A DNA stretch of 64,000 nt from Meiothermus sp. (GCF_026004055.1 NZ_BPIJ01000002.1:807803-871802), one strand, 5' to 3'. Counted from the first letter of the stretch, positions 1 to 11,425 are shown. Made by a program: numbers and translations. The notes: generated by a model from the sequence alone, not told the origin.

Positions 1-54
1 CAGGAGCTAGCGGCCCGGCCCGAGATTCAGGAAGCTTATCTGGGAGGGCACTGA
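1..54 (+). CDS. C-terminal tail of a LivF-type ABC ATPase (partial)
   Basis: The window opens inside a reading frame that encodes 17 residues and stops with TGA at 52-54. The tail contains ARPEIQEAYLGG. Branched-chain amino acid ABC ATPases of the LivF type usually end in a motif like DPEVRRAYLG, so this is probably the end of such a gene. If right, it is the cytoplasmic ATPase of a Liv-type amino-acid importer whose other genes lie upstream of the window. Only the tail is visible, so any related LivG/LptB-like ATPase remains possible. Confidence 0.55.
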   Translation, partial: QELAARPEIQEAYLGGH

Positions 55-103
55 GCATTAGCCCAAAGCCAACCGCCGAAGGCTAAAAGCTGAGGAGCAG
101 TCG

Positions 104-439
104 ATGAAAGCCAAATTTGCCCATAGCGCCCTTTTACCGGCCATCGAAACCCCTGCGGCATTGCTGCGGCCTTTTGCGGGGGAAAAGCTAATGCTACTCC
201 GGGCCGAGGGGAAAGCCGGCGTAGCCCTCCCGGCCCATGCCCACCCGCACGAGCAAATCACCCTGGTATTCTCCGGGCGGATGCGCCTGCGGGTGGGAGA
301 AGAATGGCTCGAGCTCGGCCCCGGCGACCTTGTTCACGTACCCTCGAGCGTCGAGCACGAGGCTTTTTTTATCGAAGATAGCGTGGTGTTTGACGCCTTT
401 CATCCGGTACGGCAGGATTTGCTGGATAAACTCAGGTAA
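104..439 (+). CDS. Small single-domain cupin protein
   Basis: This is a 111-residue protein with one cupin fold. Residues about 44-62 carry the first cupin motif (PAHAHPHEQITLVFSG, with two histidines and a glutamate as likely metal ligands). Residues about 77-92 carry the second motif (GDLVHVPSSVEHEA, with the last ligand histidine). A GAGGAG lies a few bases before the ATG. Single-domain cupins of this kind bind a metal and act in small-molecule metabolism or sensing, but the substrate cannot be read from the sequence. It follows the LivF tail by 50 bases on the same strand. Confidence 0.75.
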   Translation: MKAKFAHSALLPAIETPAALLRPFAGEKLMLLRAEGKAGVALPAHAHPHEQITLVFSGRMRLRVGEEWLELGPGDLVHVPSSVEHEAFFIEDSVVFDAFHPVRQDLLDKLR

Positions 440-517
440 GGGTTAAGACCTCCAGAGGGCCCTGTCATGTTGCCGATTGGACGGTTCCGTACAGTACACC
501 CAACAGGAGGTGCCATC

Positions 518-871
518 ATGCACAAGTTTTTGTGGGTGGGCTTGGGGGTTTTGGGATTGTTGGAAATCTTCGCGGCCTGTCAGAACAACTCGGGCCCCAA
601 CACCGGACTACCCACCTGTCCGACCACCATCGGCATTGAGGGCTTTGCCTATAAGCCTTCCAGTTGCAAAATCGGGGTAGGGCAGAGCGTGACCATCTTG
701 GCCAGTGCCACCCACCCCCTGCGGGGCCTGGGAACGGGCAACCCCATCCCGGCTACCCCGACCACGGCAACCGAGAGCTACACCTTTAGCACCGAGGGAA
801 CCTACGAATACGAGTGTGCTACCCACGGTGCGCAGGGTATGAAAGGCTCTATTACCGTGGTGGGCCCCTGA
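518..871 (+). CDS. Plastocyanin-like cupredoxin lipoprotein
   Basis: The start at 518 is chosen because AGGAGG at 505-510 precedes it and it places a lipoprotein signal (hydrophobic stretch, then FAAC) at the N-terminus; an upstream in-frame ATG at 467 lacks both. The product has about 117 residues. The copper site of a type-1 cupredoxin can be seen: a histidine in SATHPLRG, then Cys, His and Met in YECATHGAQGMKG near the C-terminus. It is probably anchored in the membrane and carries electrons outside the cytoplasm. The partner is not identifiable here. Confidence 0.75.
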   Translation: MHKFLWVGLGVLGLLEIFAACQNNSGPNTGLPTCPTTIGIEGFAYKPSSCKIGVGQSVTILASATHPLRGLGTGNPIPATPTTATESYTFSTEGTYEYECATHGAQGMKGSITVVGP

Positions 872-891
872 AAAGCCGATACAATCGGCCC

Positions 892-1431
892 ATGCAGGCC
901 GAAGTGACCACCTACTACCTCGAGATGTGCTCCCCCAACGAACTGCGGCCCAAGCACGTCCAAATAGAGGGACTTCAAGTTATCAAAGCGGAAATCCCCA
1001 GCGCCGAGCTGCAGCACTTCTTGTACCGTAGTGTTGGCGGCAACTGGTACTGGTACGAGAAAGCCCACTGGACCTACCAGCAGTGGTGGGCGTATGCCCA
1101 GAACCCCAACCTGCACACCTGGGTGGCCTACTTGAAGGGCACCCCGGCGGGCTACTTTCAGCTCGAGGTGCAGCAGGGGGGCAACGTGGAAATCGTCTAT
1201 TTTGGCCTGCTGGAGCAGTTTGGCGGGATGGGACTGGGGGGCTATCTGCTGACCTGTGCGCTCGAGGAAGCTTGGCGCTTAGGCGCCCGGCGGGTCTGGG
1301 TACACACCTGCTCGCTCGATAGCCCGGCGGCCCTGCCCAACTACCAAGCCCGGGGGATGCGGCTGTACAAAACCGAAACCGCCATCCTGGAGATACCCGA
1401 TCAGACCCCAGGCCCCTGGGACGGCGCTTAG
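892..1431 (+). CDS. GNAT-family N-acetyltransferase
   Basis: The ATG at 892 begins a 179-residue protein; an earlier in-frame start would run back into the cupredoxin gene. Residues about 85-150 fit the GNAT fold, with the acetyl-CoA-binding segment GLLEQFGGMGLGGYLL and the following HTCSLDSPAALPNYQARGM typical of the C-terminal half. It should transfer an acetyl group from acetyl-CoA to an amine, but the acceptor is unknown. It ends four bases inside the convergent DUF1232 gene. Confidence 0.75.
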   Translation: MQAEVTTYYLEMCSPNELRPKHVQIEGLQVIKAEIPSAELQHFLYRSVGGNWYWYEKAHWTYQQWWAYAQNPNLHTWVAYLKGTPAGYFQLEVQQGGNVEIVYFGLLEQFGGMGLGGYLLTCALEEAWRLGARRVWVHTCSLDSPAALPNYQARGMRLYKTETAILEIPDQTPGPWDGA

Positions 1432-1814
1432 GCTGGGGGTTCGCAGGTCTCGCCGAACCACTCTCGAGTCTTTTGCCGGGCCTGCTCCTTGACCGCCGGG
1501 GTGATGTAAGCCGCTACCGTACTCACCGCCACCAGCAAAACGCTCAGATCGTCGGTAAAACCCACCAGCGGCGCTAGGTCGGCCACCAGGTCGAAGGGCA
1601 ACACAAAGTACACCAAAGCCCCGATGATGGTGCGCTTGGCCCAGGCGGGGGTCTCCGGGCGCTCTAGGGCATAGTAGAGCCAGAGGGCTTTTTCCACCAC
1701 TTCGCGGCCCGCCTTACGGGCGAAGCGCCTGAGCTTGTGCCAGAAATCGGCCTCGCTGTAGCGCTCGCGCAGGTCTATATCGATGGTGTCAAATTTTTGA
1801 ATTTCGTGCTTCAA
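1428..1814 (-). CDS. DUF1232 (YkvA-type) membrane protein
   Basis: I chose a TTG start at 1814 because a GGGAGG-type ribosome site (about 1820-1826) lies just upstream, giving 128 residues. The core (about residues 60-100) carries two hydrophobic stretches and the YFVLPFDLVADLAPLVGFTDD signature of the DUF1232/YkvA family, whose members are small membrane proteins of unknown role. Its 3' end overlaps the acetyltransferase gene by four bases in convergent orientation. Confidence 0.75.
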   Translation of the reverse strand: MKHEIQKFDTIDIDLRERYSEADFWHKLRRFARKAGREVVEKALWLYYALERPETPAWAKRTIIGALVYFVLPFDLVADLAPLVGFTDDLSVLLVAVSTVAAYITPAVKEQARQKTREWFGETCEPPA

Positions 1815-2078
1815 CGGCCACCTCCCCACTCGACAGACGCCCCAACCCCAGCCAACCCTGGGTAGCCCTAATGGTAGCAAACCTACAGACCCAACACGCC
1901 CCCGAAGATTAGGTTTTTTGGCTTGGTGAAGGAGAACCATTCCCTTCACACCAGGGCCTCGAGGTGTATACTTCGCTCTGTAGTTTTGCTACCGAGCTGC
2001 TAAGCCAGGCCATGGGCAACGCTCCCTTCTGGGCTTCCCGGCGCGGCGGTGGCGTGCTCGAAAATAGGAGGTCAAGGT

Positions 2079-3668
2079 ATGAAATATCGGCTGTTAGGCA
2101 TCTTGGCTCTGGGGCTTTTGGGCAGCCTGGGCATGGCCCAAAAAACCCTGGTGTTTGGCTCCAACGGGGAGCCTGTTAGCCTCGAGTCGGGCAATATCAC
2201 CGATGGAATTTCCATCTATGCCCAGCGGCAAATCTACGACACCCTGGTAGACTTCAAGCCGGGCTCCACCGACCCCCAAGCAGGTCTGGCGATCAGTTGG
2301 TTTGCTTCTTCAGATGGCAAAACCTGGACTTTCCGGCTGCGTCAGGGGGTCAAGTTCCACGACGGCACCGACTTCGATGCCAGCGCAGTGGTGTTCAACG
2401 TTAACCGCTGGTGGGATCCCAAAGATCCCAGCCGCATTAGCGGGGGCGCCAACTACGAAATTTGGGGCGAGCTGTTTGGTGGCTATAAGGGCGACAAGGG
2501 TAGTTTCCTGGCAGGGGTGAGCGCAGTAGACAAATACACCGTGCGCTTTACCTTCAACAGCCCGGTACCCTACTTCCCGGTCGCCATCGGTTCGGGTTAC
2601 TTTGGCATTGCCAGCCCCGCTGCCATTAAGGCTGCCGGGGCCAAGTACGGCACGGCTGCTGGCGGCGCGGTGGGGACGGGCCCCTTCAAGGTCAAGGAGT
2701 GGCGACCGGGCGACCGCTTGATCCTGGAAAAGAACACCAACTACTGGAAGAAAGGCCTGCCCAAGAGCGATGGCGTGGTGTTCCGCTTCATCAAAGACCC
2801 CGCTGCTCGTCTGGCCGAGCTCAAGGCCGGCTCCATCGACTTCACCACCGACATCCCTCCATCCAACCTCAAAGATCTGCAAAGCGACCGCAACCTCCGT
2901 GCGGTTTTCCGCCCCAGCTTCAACGTGGGTTATCTGGCCCTGAACCCCAGCTACAAACCCCTGTCCGACGTGCGGGTGCGCCAGGCCATTGCCATGGCCA
3001 TCAACAAAAAGGAGATTGTGCGGGCATTCTGGGGCGACCTGGGCGTAACCAACGGCCACTTCCTGCCCAGCAGCTTCAAAACCTACTACTCCCCCAAAGT
3101 GACCGACTACGAGTACAACCCCGCCAAGGCCAAGCAGATGCTGGCCGAGGCCGGCTATCCCAACGGGTTTGACCTCGAGTTCTGGTACATGCCAGTTTCG
3201 CGCCCCTACTTCCCCACCCCCAAAGAAATTGCCGAAGCCATGGGGGCCGATCTCTCGGCCATTGGCATTCGGGTGAAATTCCAGACCAAGGACTGGGCCA
3301 CCTACCTCAACGACCGCCGTAACCCGCCCGGCTTCCAGGCCTACATGCTGGGCTGGACGGGCGATTATGGCGACCCTTCCAACTTCTTCGACCCCCACTT
3401 TGCCTCTCCCATCTCCGACCTCTTCGACAGCGCCGGCAACAAGCTGGACATTAAGGAGCTCAACGAGGTGTTGGCCAAGGCAGCCGCCAGCTCCAACCAG
3501 GCCGAGCGCGTCAAGCTTTACCAGCAGGCCGACGAGATCACCTTCAACCTGGCCTTGCGCATCCCCATCGTGCATAGCCAGCCCCTCATTGCCCAGCGCA
3601 CTTCCATAAGCGGCTGGGTGCCCAGCCCGCTGGGTAGCGAGTCCTTCGAGGACATCGTTAAGCGCTAG
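2079..3668 (+). CDS. Peptide/nickel-type ABC substrate-binding protein
   Basis: The ATG at 2079 has AGGAGGT at 2066-2072 and begins with a Sec signal peptide that ends near GMAQ. The protein has 529 residues and shows the SBP_bac_5 family features: early YDTLVDFKPG, then DGKTWTFRLRQGVKFHDG, and LSDVRVRQAIAMAINK in the middle. Such proteins capture peptides, or sometimes sugars or opines, and deliver them to a DppBC-type permease. Permease genes follow after a strong terminator, so the binding protein may be made in excess over the permeases. The ligand cannot be named from sequence. Confidence 0.9.
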   Translation: MKYRLLGILALGLLGSLGMAQKTLVFGSNGEPVSLESGNITDGISIYAQRQIYDTLVDFKPGSTDPQAGLAISWFASSDGKTWTFRLRQGVKFHDGTDFDASAVVFNVNRWWDPKDPSRISGGANYEIWGELFGGYKGDKGSFLAGVSAVDKYTVRFTFNSPVPYFPVAIGSGYFGIASPAAIKAAGAKYGTAAGGAVGTGPFKVKEWRPGDRLILEKNTNYWKKGLPKSDGVVFRFIKDPAARLAELKAGSIDFTTDIPPSNLKDLQSDRNLRAVFRPSFNVGYLALNPSYKPLSDVRVRQAIAMAINKKEIVRAFWGDLGVTNGHFLPSSFKTYYSPKVTDYEYNPAKAKQMLAEAGYPNGFDLEFWYMPVSRPYFPTPKEIAEAMGADLSAIGIRVKFQTKDWATYLNDRRNPPGFQAYMLGWTGDYGDPSNFFDPHFASPISDLFDSAGNKLDIKELNEVLAKAAASSNQAERVKLYQQADEITFNLALRIPIVHSQPLIAQRTSISGWVPSPLGSESFEDIVKR

Positions 3669-3685
3669 ATCTCGGGGGTTTTTTA

Positions 3686-3711
3686 GGGCGTAGTTCGCTA
3701 CGCCCTTTTTT
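3686..3711 (+). terminator. Rho-independent terminator after the binding-protein gene
   Basis: A perfect 8-bp stem (GGGCGTAG / CTACGCCC, 3686-3693 and 3698-3705) closes on a stable TTCG tetraloop and is followed by six T residues. It lies 18 bases after the stop codon at 3668 and before the permease gene at 3799, where it would limit read-through and set the ratio of binding protein to permease. Confidence 0.9.
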
Positions 3712-3798
3712 GTTTGGCTCAAAGGGCAGATGGGCCAGTGGTAGGCCTTCACAACCTTAGCTCTGGCAGATATTATCTGAAGGCCAGGGATCTAGCGC

Positions 3799-4803
3799 AT
3801 GTGGGCTTATACAGGAAGACGTTTGTTGGGCATCATCCCGGTGCTGTTTGGGATCTCGTTGTTGGTTTTTTTATTCCTGCACCTAATCCCCGGGGATCCG
3901 GCGGTGGTGATGCTGGGCGAGCGGGCCAGCCCCGAGCGGATTGCCGAGCTGCGCCAGAAGCTGGGCCTCGAGCGCCCTTTGTGGGAACAGTACCTGTTGT
4001 TTGTGGGCAACTTGCTACGCGGCGACCTAGGCACCAGCATTTTCAACCAACTCACCATCAACGAGCAGTTGGCCCGCCGCTGGCCGGCCACTTTTGAGCT
4101 GGCCATTGCGGCAACCCTGTTTGCGGTGGCAATCGGGATTCCCTTTGGCATCCTGGCTGCTGTGCGTAAAAACTCGCTTGCCGACAACCTGGCCACCTCC
4201 TTTTCGTTGCTGGGGGTCTCGCTACCGGTCTTCTGGCTGGGTTTGTTGCTGGTCTACTTGTTTGCGGTCAACCTGCAGTGGTTGCCGGCGGGGGGGCGGC
4301 TTTCCATCGAGACAGATGCGTTGTTCAAGCCCATCACCGGGTTTTATGTGTTGGACGGACTTTTTCAGCCTCGGAGCTTGTGGGATGTGGTGCGGCACCT
4401 GATTTTGCCGGCCGTGACCCTGGGCACCATTCCCCTGGCCATCCTGACCCGCATCACCCGGGGTGCCATGCTCGAGGTACTCTCGCAGGACTATGTGCGC
4501 ACCGCCAGGGCCAAAGGGCTTTCCGAGCGGGTGGTCATCTGGCGCCACGCCCTCAAAAATGCCCTCCTGCCTGTTGTAACCATCATCGGCTTGCAGTTTG
4601 GAACCCTTTTGGGGGGCGCTATCCTGACCGAGACCATCTTTAGCTGGCCCGGCATCGGAAGCTGGATTTACGAAGGCATCCTCAACCGCGATTACCCGGT
4701 GGTGCAGGGAGGGGTCATCTTTGTGGCCTTGGTGTTTGTGCTGGTCAATCTGGTGGTAGATCTGTCCTATGCCTTGCTCGATCCAAGGATTCAATACCGA
4801 TGA
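3799..4803 (+). CDS. ABC transporter permease, DppB type
   Basis: The 334-residue protein has an N-terminal transmembrane helix, the family opening (LGIIPVLFGISLLVFLF) and several further helices. The cytoplasmic coupling loop is visible as ARAKGLSERVVIWRHALKNA, followed by GGAILTETIFSWPGIG, the classic DppB/OppB ending. It forms half of the membrane channel of a peptide-type importer with the gene that follows. No ATPase genes (DppD/DppF) follow, so the transporter must borrow ATPases encoded elsewhere. Confidence 0.9.
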   Translation: MWAYTGRRLLGIIPVLFGISLLVFLFLHLIPGDPAVVMLGERASPERIAELRQKLGLERPLWEQYLLFVGNLLRGDLGTSIFNQLTINEQLARRWPATFELAIAATLFAVAIGIPFGILAAVRKNSLADNLATSFSLLGVSLPVFWLGLLLVYLFAVNLQWLPAGGRLSIETDALFKPITGFYVLDGLFQPRSLWDVVRHLILPAVTLGTIPLAILTRITRGAMLEVLSQDYVRTARAKGLSERVVIWRHALKNALLPVVTIIGLQFGTLLGGAILTETIFSWPGIGSWIYEGILNRDYPVVQGGVIFVALVFVLVNLVVDLSYALLDPRIQYR

Positions 4804-4864
4804 GCAATCTTGTTCAACCCCAACCCTCCGATAGCTTTGAAAGGTGCTTTTTGTGCGAGGTGGT

Positions 4865-5746
4865 ATGGCCCTGACCCAAACCTCCAAACGCCCCAGTGAA
4901 ACCCCCACGGCCCTCGCTGTTCGGCGCTTTATGAAGTCGAGCTCGGGCAAAATCGGGCTGGTGATGGCGGTATTCCTGATTTTGCTGGCGCTGTTGGCCC
5001 CGGTGTTCAGGCCCTACAACCCCGCCACCGACCGCGACTACATCAACCGTTTGAAGCCTCCTTCGGCCGAACGGATCTTTGGCAGTGACAACCTGGGACG
5101 CGACGTGTTTACCCGGGTCATTCACGGCAGCCGAATCTCGCTTCAGGTGGGGCTTTTTGCGGTGACACTTAGCCTGGTAGTGGGAACTTTACTGGGGTTG
5201 ATGGCCGGTTATTTCCGGGGTGGTTTGGAGGTGGTCATTGGTTGGCTGACCGATATCTTGCTGGCTTTTCCCAGCACGTTGCTGGCCATTGCCATTGTGG
5301 CAGTGGTGGGGCCGAGCCTGACCAATGCCATGATTGCCGTAAGCATTACCCAGATCCCGGTTTATATTCGATTGGCCCGCAGCGTGGTGCTTTCGGCCCG
5401 TGAACTCGACTATGTGCAGGCTGCTACGGCCCTGGGGGCCCCCAGCCGGCGGATTCTGCTGCGTCACTTGCTGCCCAATGCCCTGCCTCCCATTATCGTG
5501 CAGGCCACCCTTTCCATTGGTACGGCTACGCTCGAGACCGCTGCACTGGGCTTTTTGGGCTTGGGGGCGCAGCCGCCTGCGCCCGAATGGGGAGCCATGC
5601 TCTCGGATGCCTTCCGTGGGGGCTATGCCCTTAATGCTCCTTGGACCATGGTCTTTCCCGGACTGTTCATCATGCTTACGGTGCTGGCTTTCAACCTGCT
5701 AGGCGATGGTCTGCGCGATGCGCTCGACCCCCGGGCCATAAAGTAA
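4865..5746 (+). CDS. ABC transporter permease, DppC type
   Basis: I chose the ATG at 4865 over a GTG at 4844 because GCGAGG lies four bases upstream. The 293-residue product has an N-terminal helix, the DppC-type segment FGSDNLGRDVFTRVIHGSR at about 70-90, and the coupling loop QAATALGAPSRRILLRHLLP. It ends in the family motif ETAALGFLGLGAQPPAPEWG. It pairs with the DppB-type permease 61 bases upstream. The next gene is on the opposite strand, so the operon ends here without ATPase genes. Confidence 0.9.
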   Translation: MALTQTSKRPSETPTALAVRRFMKSSSGKIGLVMAVFLILLALLAPVFRPYNPATDRDYINRLKPPSAERIFGSDNLGRDVFTRVIHGSRISLQVGLFAVTLSLVVGTLLGLMAGYFRGGLEVVIGWLTDILLAFPSTLLAIAIVAVVGPSLTNAMIAVSITQIPVYIRLARSVVLSARELDYVQAATALGAPSRRILLRHLLPNALPPIIVQATLSIGTATLETAALGFLGLGAQPPAPEWGAMLSDAFRGGYALNAPWTMVFPGLFIMLTVLAFNLLGDGLRDALDPRAIK

Positions 5747-5796
5747 AGCGCTCCTTAGCAGAGCGCGATAAAGCATCTGTTATCCACGGGGAACGA

Positions 5797-7158
5797 TCAG
5801 TATTCGGCCAGATATTGCTCGAGCTCCCACTGGTGTACAGCAATGCGGTACGAGTTCCACTCTACCTGCTTGGCGTGCAGAAAATCCCGGTAGATCTGTT
5901 CGCCCAAGGCGCCCCGCACCACCCGATCTTTTTGCAGTGCTTCCAGGGCCTCGCGCAGAGTTCCGGGCATCTCGCTGACCCGATACTTGCGCCTATCCCG
6001 TACCGAAAGCTCGTACACGTCGCGTTCGATGGGGGGTGGGGGGGTAAGGTTGCTCTCGATGCCCTCGAGGCCCGCGCCCAGAATCACCGCCAGGGCCAGG
6101 TAGGGGTTGCAGGAGGGGTCGGGAAAGCGGAACTCTGCCCGGGTGCCCGCGCCGCGCCGTTTGGGAATCCGAATCATGGCACTGCGGTGCGAGACCGACC
6201 AGGCCACACTGGTAGGAGCCTCATAGCCAGGGGTCAGGCGCTTGTAGGAGTTGACCAACGGATTGGTGATGGCGGCCATGCCCTCGGCGTGCTCAAAAAG
6301 ACCGGCGATAAATTGCAGAGCGGTTTTGGAGAGCTGATGGGGCCAGGCCTCGAGCTTTCCTCTGGGCTCATAAAAAGCATTCTCGCCGTTTTTGAAGAGC
6401 GAGAGGTGAAAATGCAGGCCCGAGCCGTTGATGCCGGCAATGGGCTTGGGCATGAAGGTGGCGTGCAGTCCGTGGTTGATGGCAATGCGTTTGGCCACGA
6501 ACTTAAAGGTGGTCAGATGATCGGCGGCCTGCAGGGCATCGGTGTATTTGAGGTCAATCTCGTGCTGGCCGGGGGCGCCTTCATGGTGGGCGGCCTCGAG
6601 CTGTAAGCCCATCCTCACCAGCATGTCCACCATATCGCGCCGGGCTTCCTCACCCTTGTCGGTGGGGGCTAGGTCGAAGTAGCCGGCCCGGTCGTAGGTG
6701 TGGATGGTGGGGCTGCCTTCGGGGCTGCGATCAAACAGAAAAAACTCTACCTCACTCCCCACGTATAGGTTATCGAAGCCCTTTTTCTGAGCCCGCTCGA
6801 TCTGCCGTTTGAGCACCTGCCGGGGGTCGCCCTCGAAGGGCTTGCCATCGGGGTAGGCAATATCGCAGATCAGGCGGGCCACGGGGCCTTTGGTGGTGGG
6901 CTCGAGTTCCCTGGGGTAGATGACAAAGGTGTTGTAGTCCGGCTTCAGCAGCATGTCCGACTCTTCGACCTCGGTGCGGCCAAAGCCCTCGATGGAAGAA
7001 CCATCGAACATGATCTCGCCGTCCAGCGCTTTCTCGAACTGGGTGACGGGTAGTTCGACGACCTTGTTGATGCCCAGAATATCGGTAAACTGCAAACGCA
7101 AGAAACGCACCTGATGATCCTTGAGTTCTTGCAGGATGTCCTGCTTGGTTCGTGCCAT
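5797..7158 (-). CDS. glnA: Type I glutamine synthetase
   Basis: This 453-residue enzyme makes glutamine from glutamate, ammonia and ATP. Its N-terminal beta-grasp domain (about 1-100) contains LQFTDILGINKVVELP and MFDGSSIEGF. The catalytic domain carries EVEFFLFD, the metal-binding HHEGAPGQHEID, and NGSGLHFHLSLF, and near the C-terminus GTRAEFRFPDPSCNPYLA. The adenylylated-tyrosine motif of enteric enzymes (NLYDLP-like) is not seen; the matching region reads RRKYRVSEMPGTLREAL, which points to the GSI-alpha type that is not adenylylated. It stands alone, convergent with the permease gene. Confidence 0.95.
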   Translation of the reverse strand: MARTKQDILQELKDHQVRFLRLQFTDILGINKVVELPVTQFEKALDGEIMFDGSSIEGFGRTEVEESDMLLKPDYNTFVIYPRELEPTTKGPVARLICDIAYPDGKPFEGDPRQVLKRQIERAQKKGFDNLYVGSEVEFFLFDRSPEGSPTIHTYDRAGYFDLAPTDKGEEARRDMVDMLVRMGLQLEAAHHEGAPGQHEIDLKYTDALQAADHLTTFKFVAKRIAINHGLHATFMPKPIAGINGSGLHFHLSLFKNGENAFYEPRGKLEAWPHQLSKTALQFIAGLFEHAEGMAAITNPLVNSYKRLTPGYEAPTSVAWSVSHRSAMIRIPKRRGAGTRAEFRFPDPSCNPYLALAVILGAGLEGIESNLTPPPPIERDVYELSVRDRRKYRVSEMPGTLREALEALQKDRVVRGALGEQIYRDFLHAKQVEWNSYRIAVHQWELEQYLAEY

Positions 7159-7227
7159 GGATACAGCATACCGTCAGGGTCAAGGCTTTTGACAAGTAAA
7201 TGGTTGGGTTGGCGACATGGCTGCAAT

Positions 7228-7260
7228 CGCGTGGGCCCTTTTGGTGGGAACCGTGATGAG
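7228..7260 (+). repeat. Half copy of the CGGTTCCCAC palindromic element
   Basis: The bases GCGTGGGCCCTT..GGTGGGAACC followed by GTGATGAGG match the right half of the 85-bp element seen complete at 19836-19920. No clear left half is present, so this looks like a decayed copy. It lies in the 300-base divergent region between glnA and the barrel-like gene at 7460; I see no other gene there. Confidence 0.6.
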
Positions 7261-7459
7261 GAATCTCCCCCGTATCCCCAGACCCAACATCGGCTTATGC
7301 CAATGAGGAGGGTTTCCAAACCGATGCGCAGCCTTAGCAGCACGGTGTGTATTGGATTCTGATTAAGGCAATTTGTGATCCATCTCAGTCAAAGGGCGTG
7401 TGAAGCCACTATCATTGGGCCGTTTGGGGCGCTATGCGTCGCAAAATTTAGGAGGAAGC

Positions 7460-8209
7460 ATGAAGAAAACCTTACTAGCGCTCATGGCTTCGTTGGGAAT
7501 TGGCAGTGCGGCCCTCGCAGATGGTTTTTCCATCACCGGGAACCTGCAGTTTGTGCCCGATTTTGGCCTGGTGGGCGGGCAGTTCATCACGCCCTACCGC
7601 AGCTACCGGGGTACGGCGGTCAACTACACCCTCAACCTAACCGACAACATCGTAGCCGGAGCCAGCCTACGCCCGGGCTTTTTTGCCGGCCAGTTTGTCC
7701 TGGCCAGCCGCGCCGGGCTGGTGGGGGTAGCCAAGCTGAACGAGTCCAATACGGGCTATGTGGAAGGGGCGGTTCGTTTTGGCTCCAACCAGATTATCCT
7801 GCCCGGCCCTTTCAGCTTCGACTTCGACGCAGGGGGGGAAATCTTCATCACCCAGCGCCTGGCCGATGCAGCGGTGCTGTATGGGGGTGCGGGCCTGGAT
7901 GCCACCCTGGGGGTGGTGCCGGCGGTCACTTTGAACGCGGCTGCTAATGCCTATGCGGGCCTGAAGCTGGAACTGACCCGCGACCTCAATGCTTACCTGG
8001 AAGGGGGGCTTCGTTATCCCTTTGGCCTCAGCCTGGGCTATGACGTAACCGCTTCGCTCTATTACACCGTGACGCGGGGTTTACGCCTGGGTGTGTACGG
8101 GGGCTACGCCAATCCCAGCGGTGCGGCGGGGGCCTGGAAGCTGGGTATTGCCGGTGAGTGGACGGAAAAACCCGAAACCCTAGGTACCCCGGGCAACTAC
8201 CTGCCCTGA
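7460..8209 (+). CDS. Exported barrel-like protein of unknown function
   Basis: The ATG at 7460 is preceded by AGGAGG (7450-7455) and starts a signal peptide that ends near ALADG. The mature part (about 230 residues) is made of short alternating hydrophobic and polar strands rich in Gly, Tyr and Ala, for example NYTLNLTDNIVAGASLRPGF and SLYYTVTRGLRLGVYGGYA. That pattern suggests an outer-membrane beta barrel, which fits the double-layered envelope of Thermaceae. I do not recognise the family. A strong terminator follows at 8231. Confidence 0.6.
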   Translation: MKKTLLALMASLGIGSAALADGFSITGNLQFVPDFGLVGGQFITPYRSYRGTAVNYTLNLTDNIVAGASLRPGFFAGQFVLASRAGLVGVAKLNESNTGYVEGAVRFGSNQIILPGPFSFDFDAGGEIFITQRLADAAVLYGGAGLDATLGVVPAVTLNAAANAYAGLKLELTRDLNAYLEGGLRYPFGLSLGYDVTASLYYTVTRGLRLGVYGGYANPSGAAGAWKLGIAGEWTEKPETLGTPGNYLP

Positions 8210-8230
8210 AGTAAGCCGGGCGACCTGTCG

Positions 8231-8252
8231 GCCTCCCTTTTGGGAGGCTTTT

Positions 8253-8254
<2 letters not shown>
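8231..8254 (+). terminator. Rho-independent terminator after the barrel-like gene
   Basis: A 7-bp stem (GCCTCCC 8231-8237, GGGAGGC 8242-8248) with a TTTT loop is followed by a run of T. It sits 22 bases after the stop codon at 8209 and touches the 3' end of the convergent sugar dehydrogenase gene. Confidence 0.85.
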
Positions 8255-9356
<1,102 letters not shown>

Positions 9357-9483
9357 GACCCCAGTGTAGCCAAGCGTATCCTGAGGCCGATGTGTGTGGG
9401 CTACAAGTTGGGTTTCAGGCGTCTGAGGGGCGTTTTGTGAGGGGAACTTGGGTTCTGGCGATATACTCAGCACGGAGGAATCC

Positions 9484-10974
<1,491 letters not shown>

Positions 10975-11058
10975 GTTGTGCCCTGGTCTTTGACCTGCGC
11001 CCAGTCCTTTCATACCCTGGTCACACCCAGGTGCTAGGATTGAGAACGGAGGGAATGT

Positions 11059-11397
11059 ATGGATTTCAAAGAACTGGCCAACAAGGCCCGCGAGGCAGCG
11101 GAGAACGCCCTCAAGCAGGCCGAAAGCAAATTCAACGAAGTAAAGGCCAACCTCGACAAGGACGGCGACGGGGTGCCGGATCAGCTCGAGGGGGTCATGA
11201 ATCAGGCCAAACAAGCCGCCGAGCAGGCCAAAGCCAAGTTTGAGGAGCTCAAAGCTAACCTCGACAAAGACGGCGACGGGGTACCCGACCAGCTCAAGCA
11301 CCTAAGCGAACAAGCCCGGCACGCTGCCGAACAGGCCAGGGCCAAGGCCGAGGAGCTGGCCAAGGCCGCCCAGGAGCGCCTGGGCAAGAAAAGCTAG
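11059..11397 (+). CDS. Small helical protein with two DxDxDG calcium-type loops
   Basis: This 112-residue protein has no signal peptide or membrane segment. It consists of charged, Ala/Lys/Glu-rich helices around two near-identical loops, KANLDKDGDGVPDQL at about 29-43 and 65-79, exactly 36 residues apart. The loop matches the thrombospondin type 3 or dockerin-type calcium pattern DxDxDG. The second unit ends in a run such as AAEQARAKAEEL. I do not recognise a named family. Calcium binding is an inference from the loop sequence. Confidence 0.7.
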   Translation: MDFKELANKAREAAENALKQAESKFNEVKANLDKDGDGVPDQLEGVMNQAKQAAEQAKAKFEELKANLDKDGDGVPDQLKHLSEQARHAAEQARAKAEELAKAAQERLGKKS

Positions 11398-11425
11398 AGT
11401 GCTCTTCGCATATACTGATACCGGA

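Noticed and set aside
2310-3752. Long open frame on the minus strand opposite the peptide-binding protein gene
   Set aside because: It mirrors the codon structure of the plus-strand gene, has no ribosome site and shows no domain. High GC makes such frames common.
5641-6606. Open frame on the plus strand across the permease end and glnA
   Set aside because: It crosses two real genes in other frames and matches nothing.
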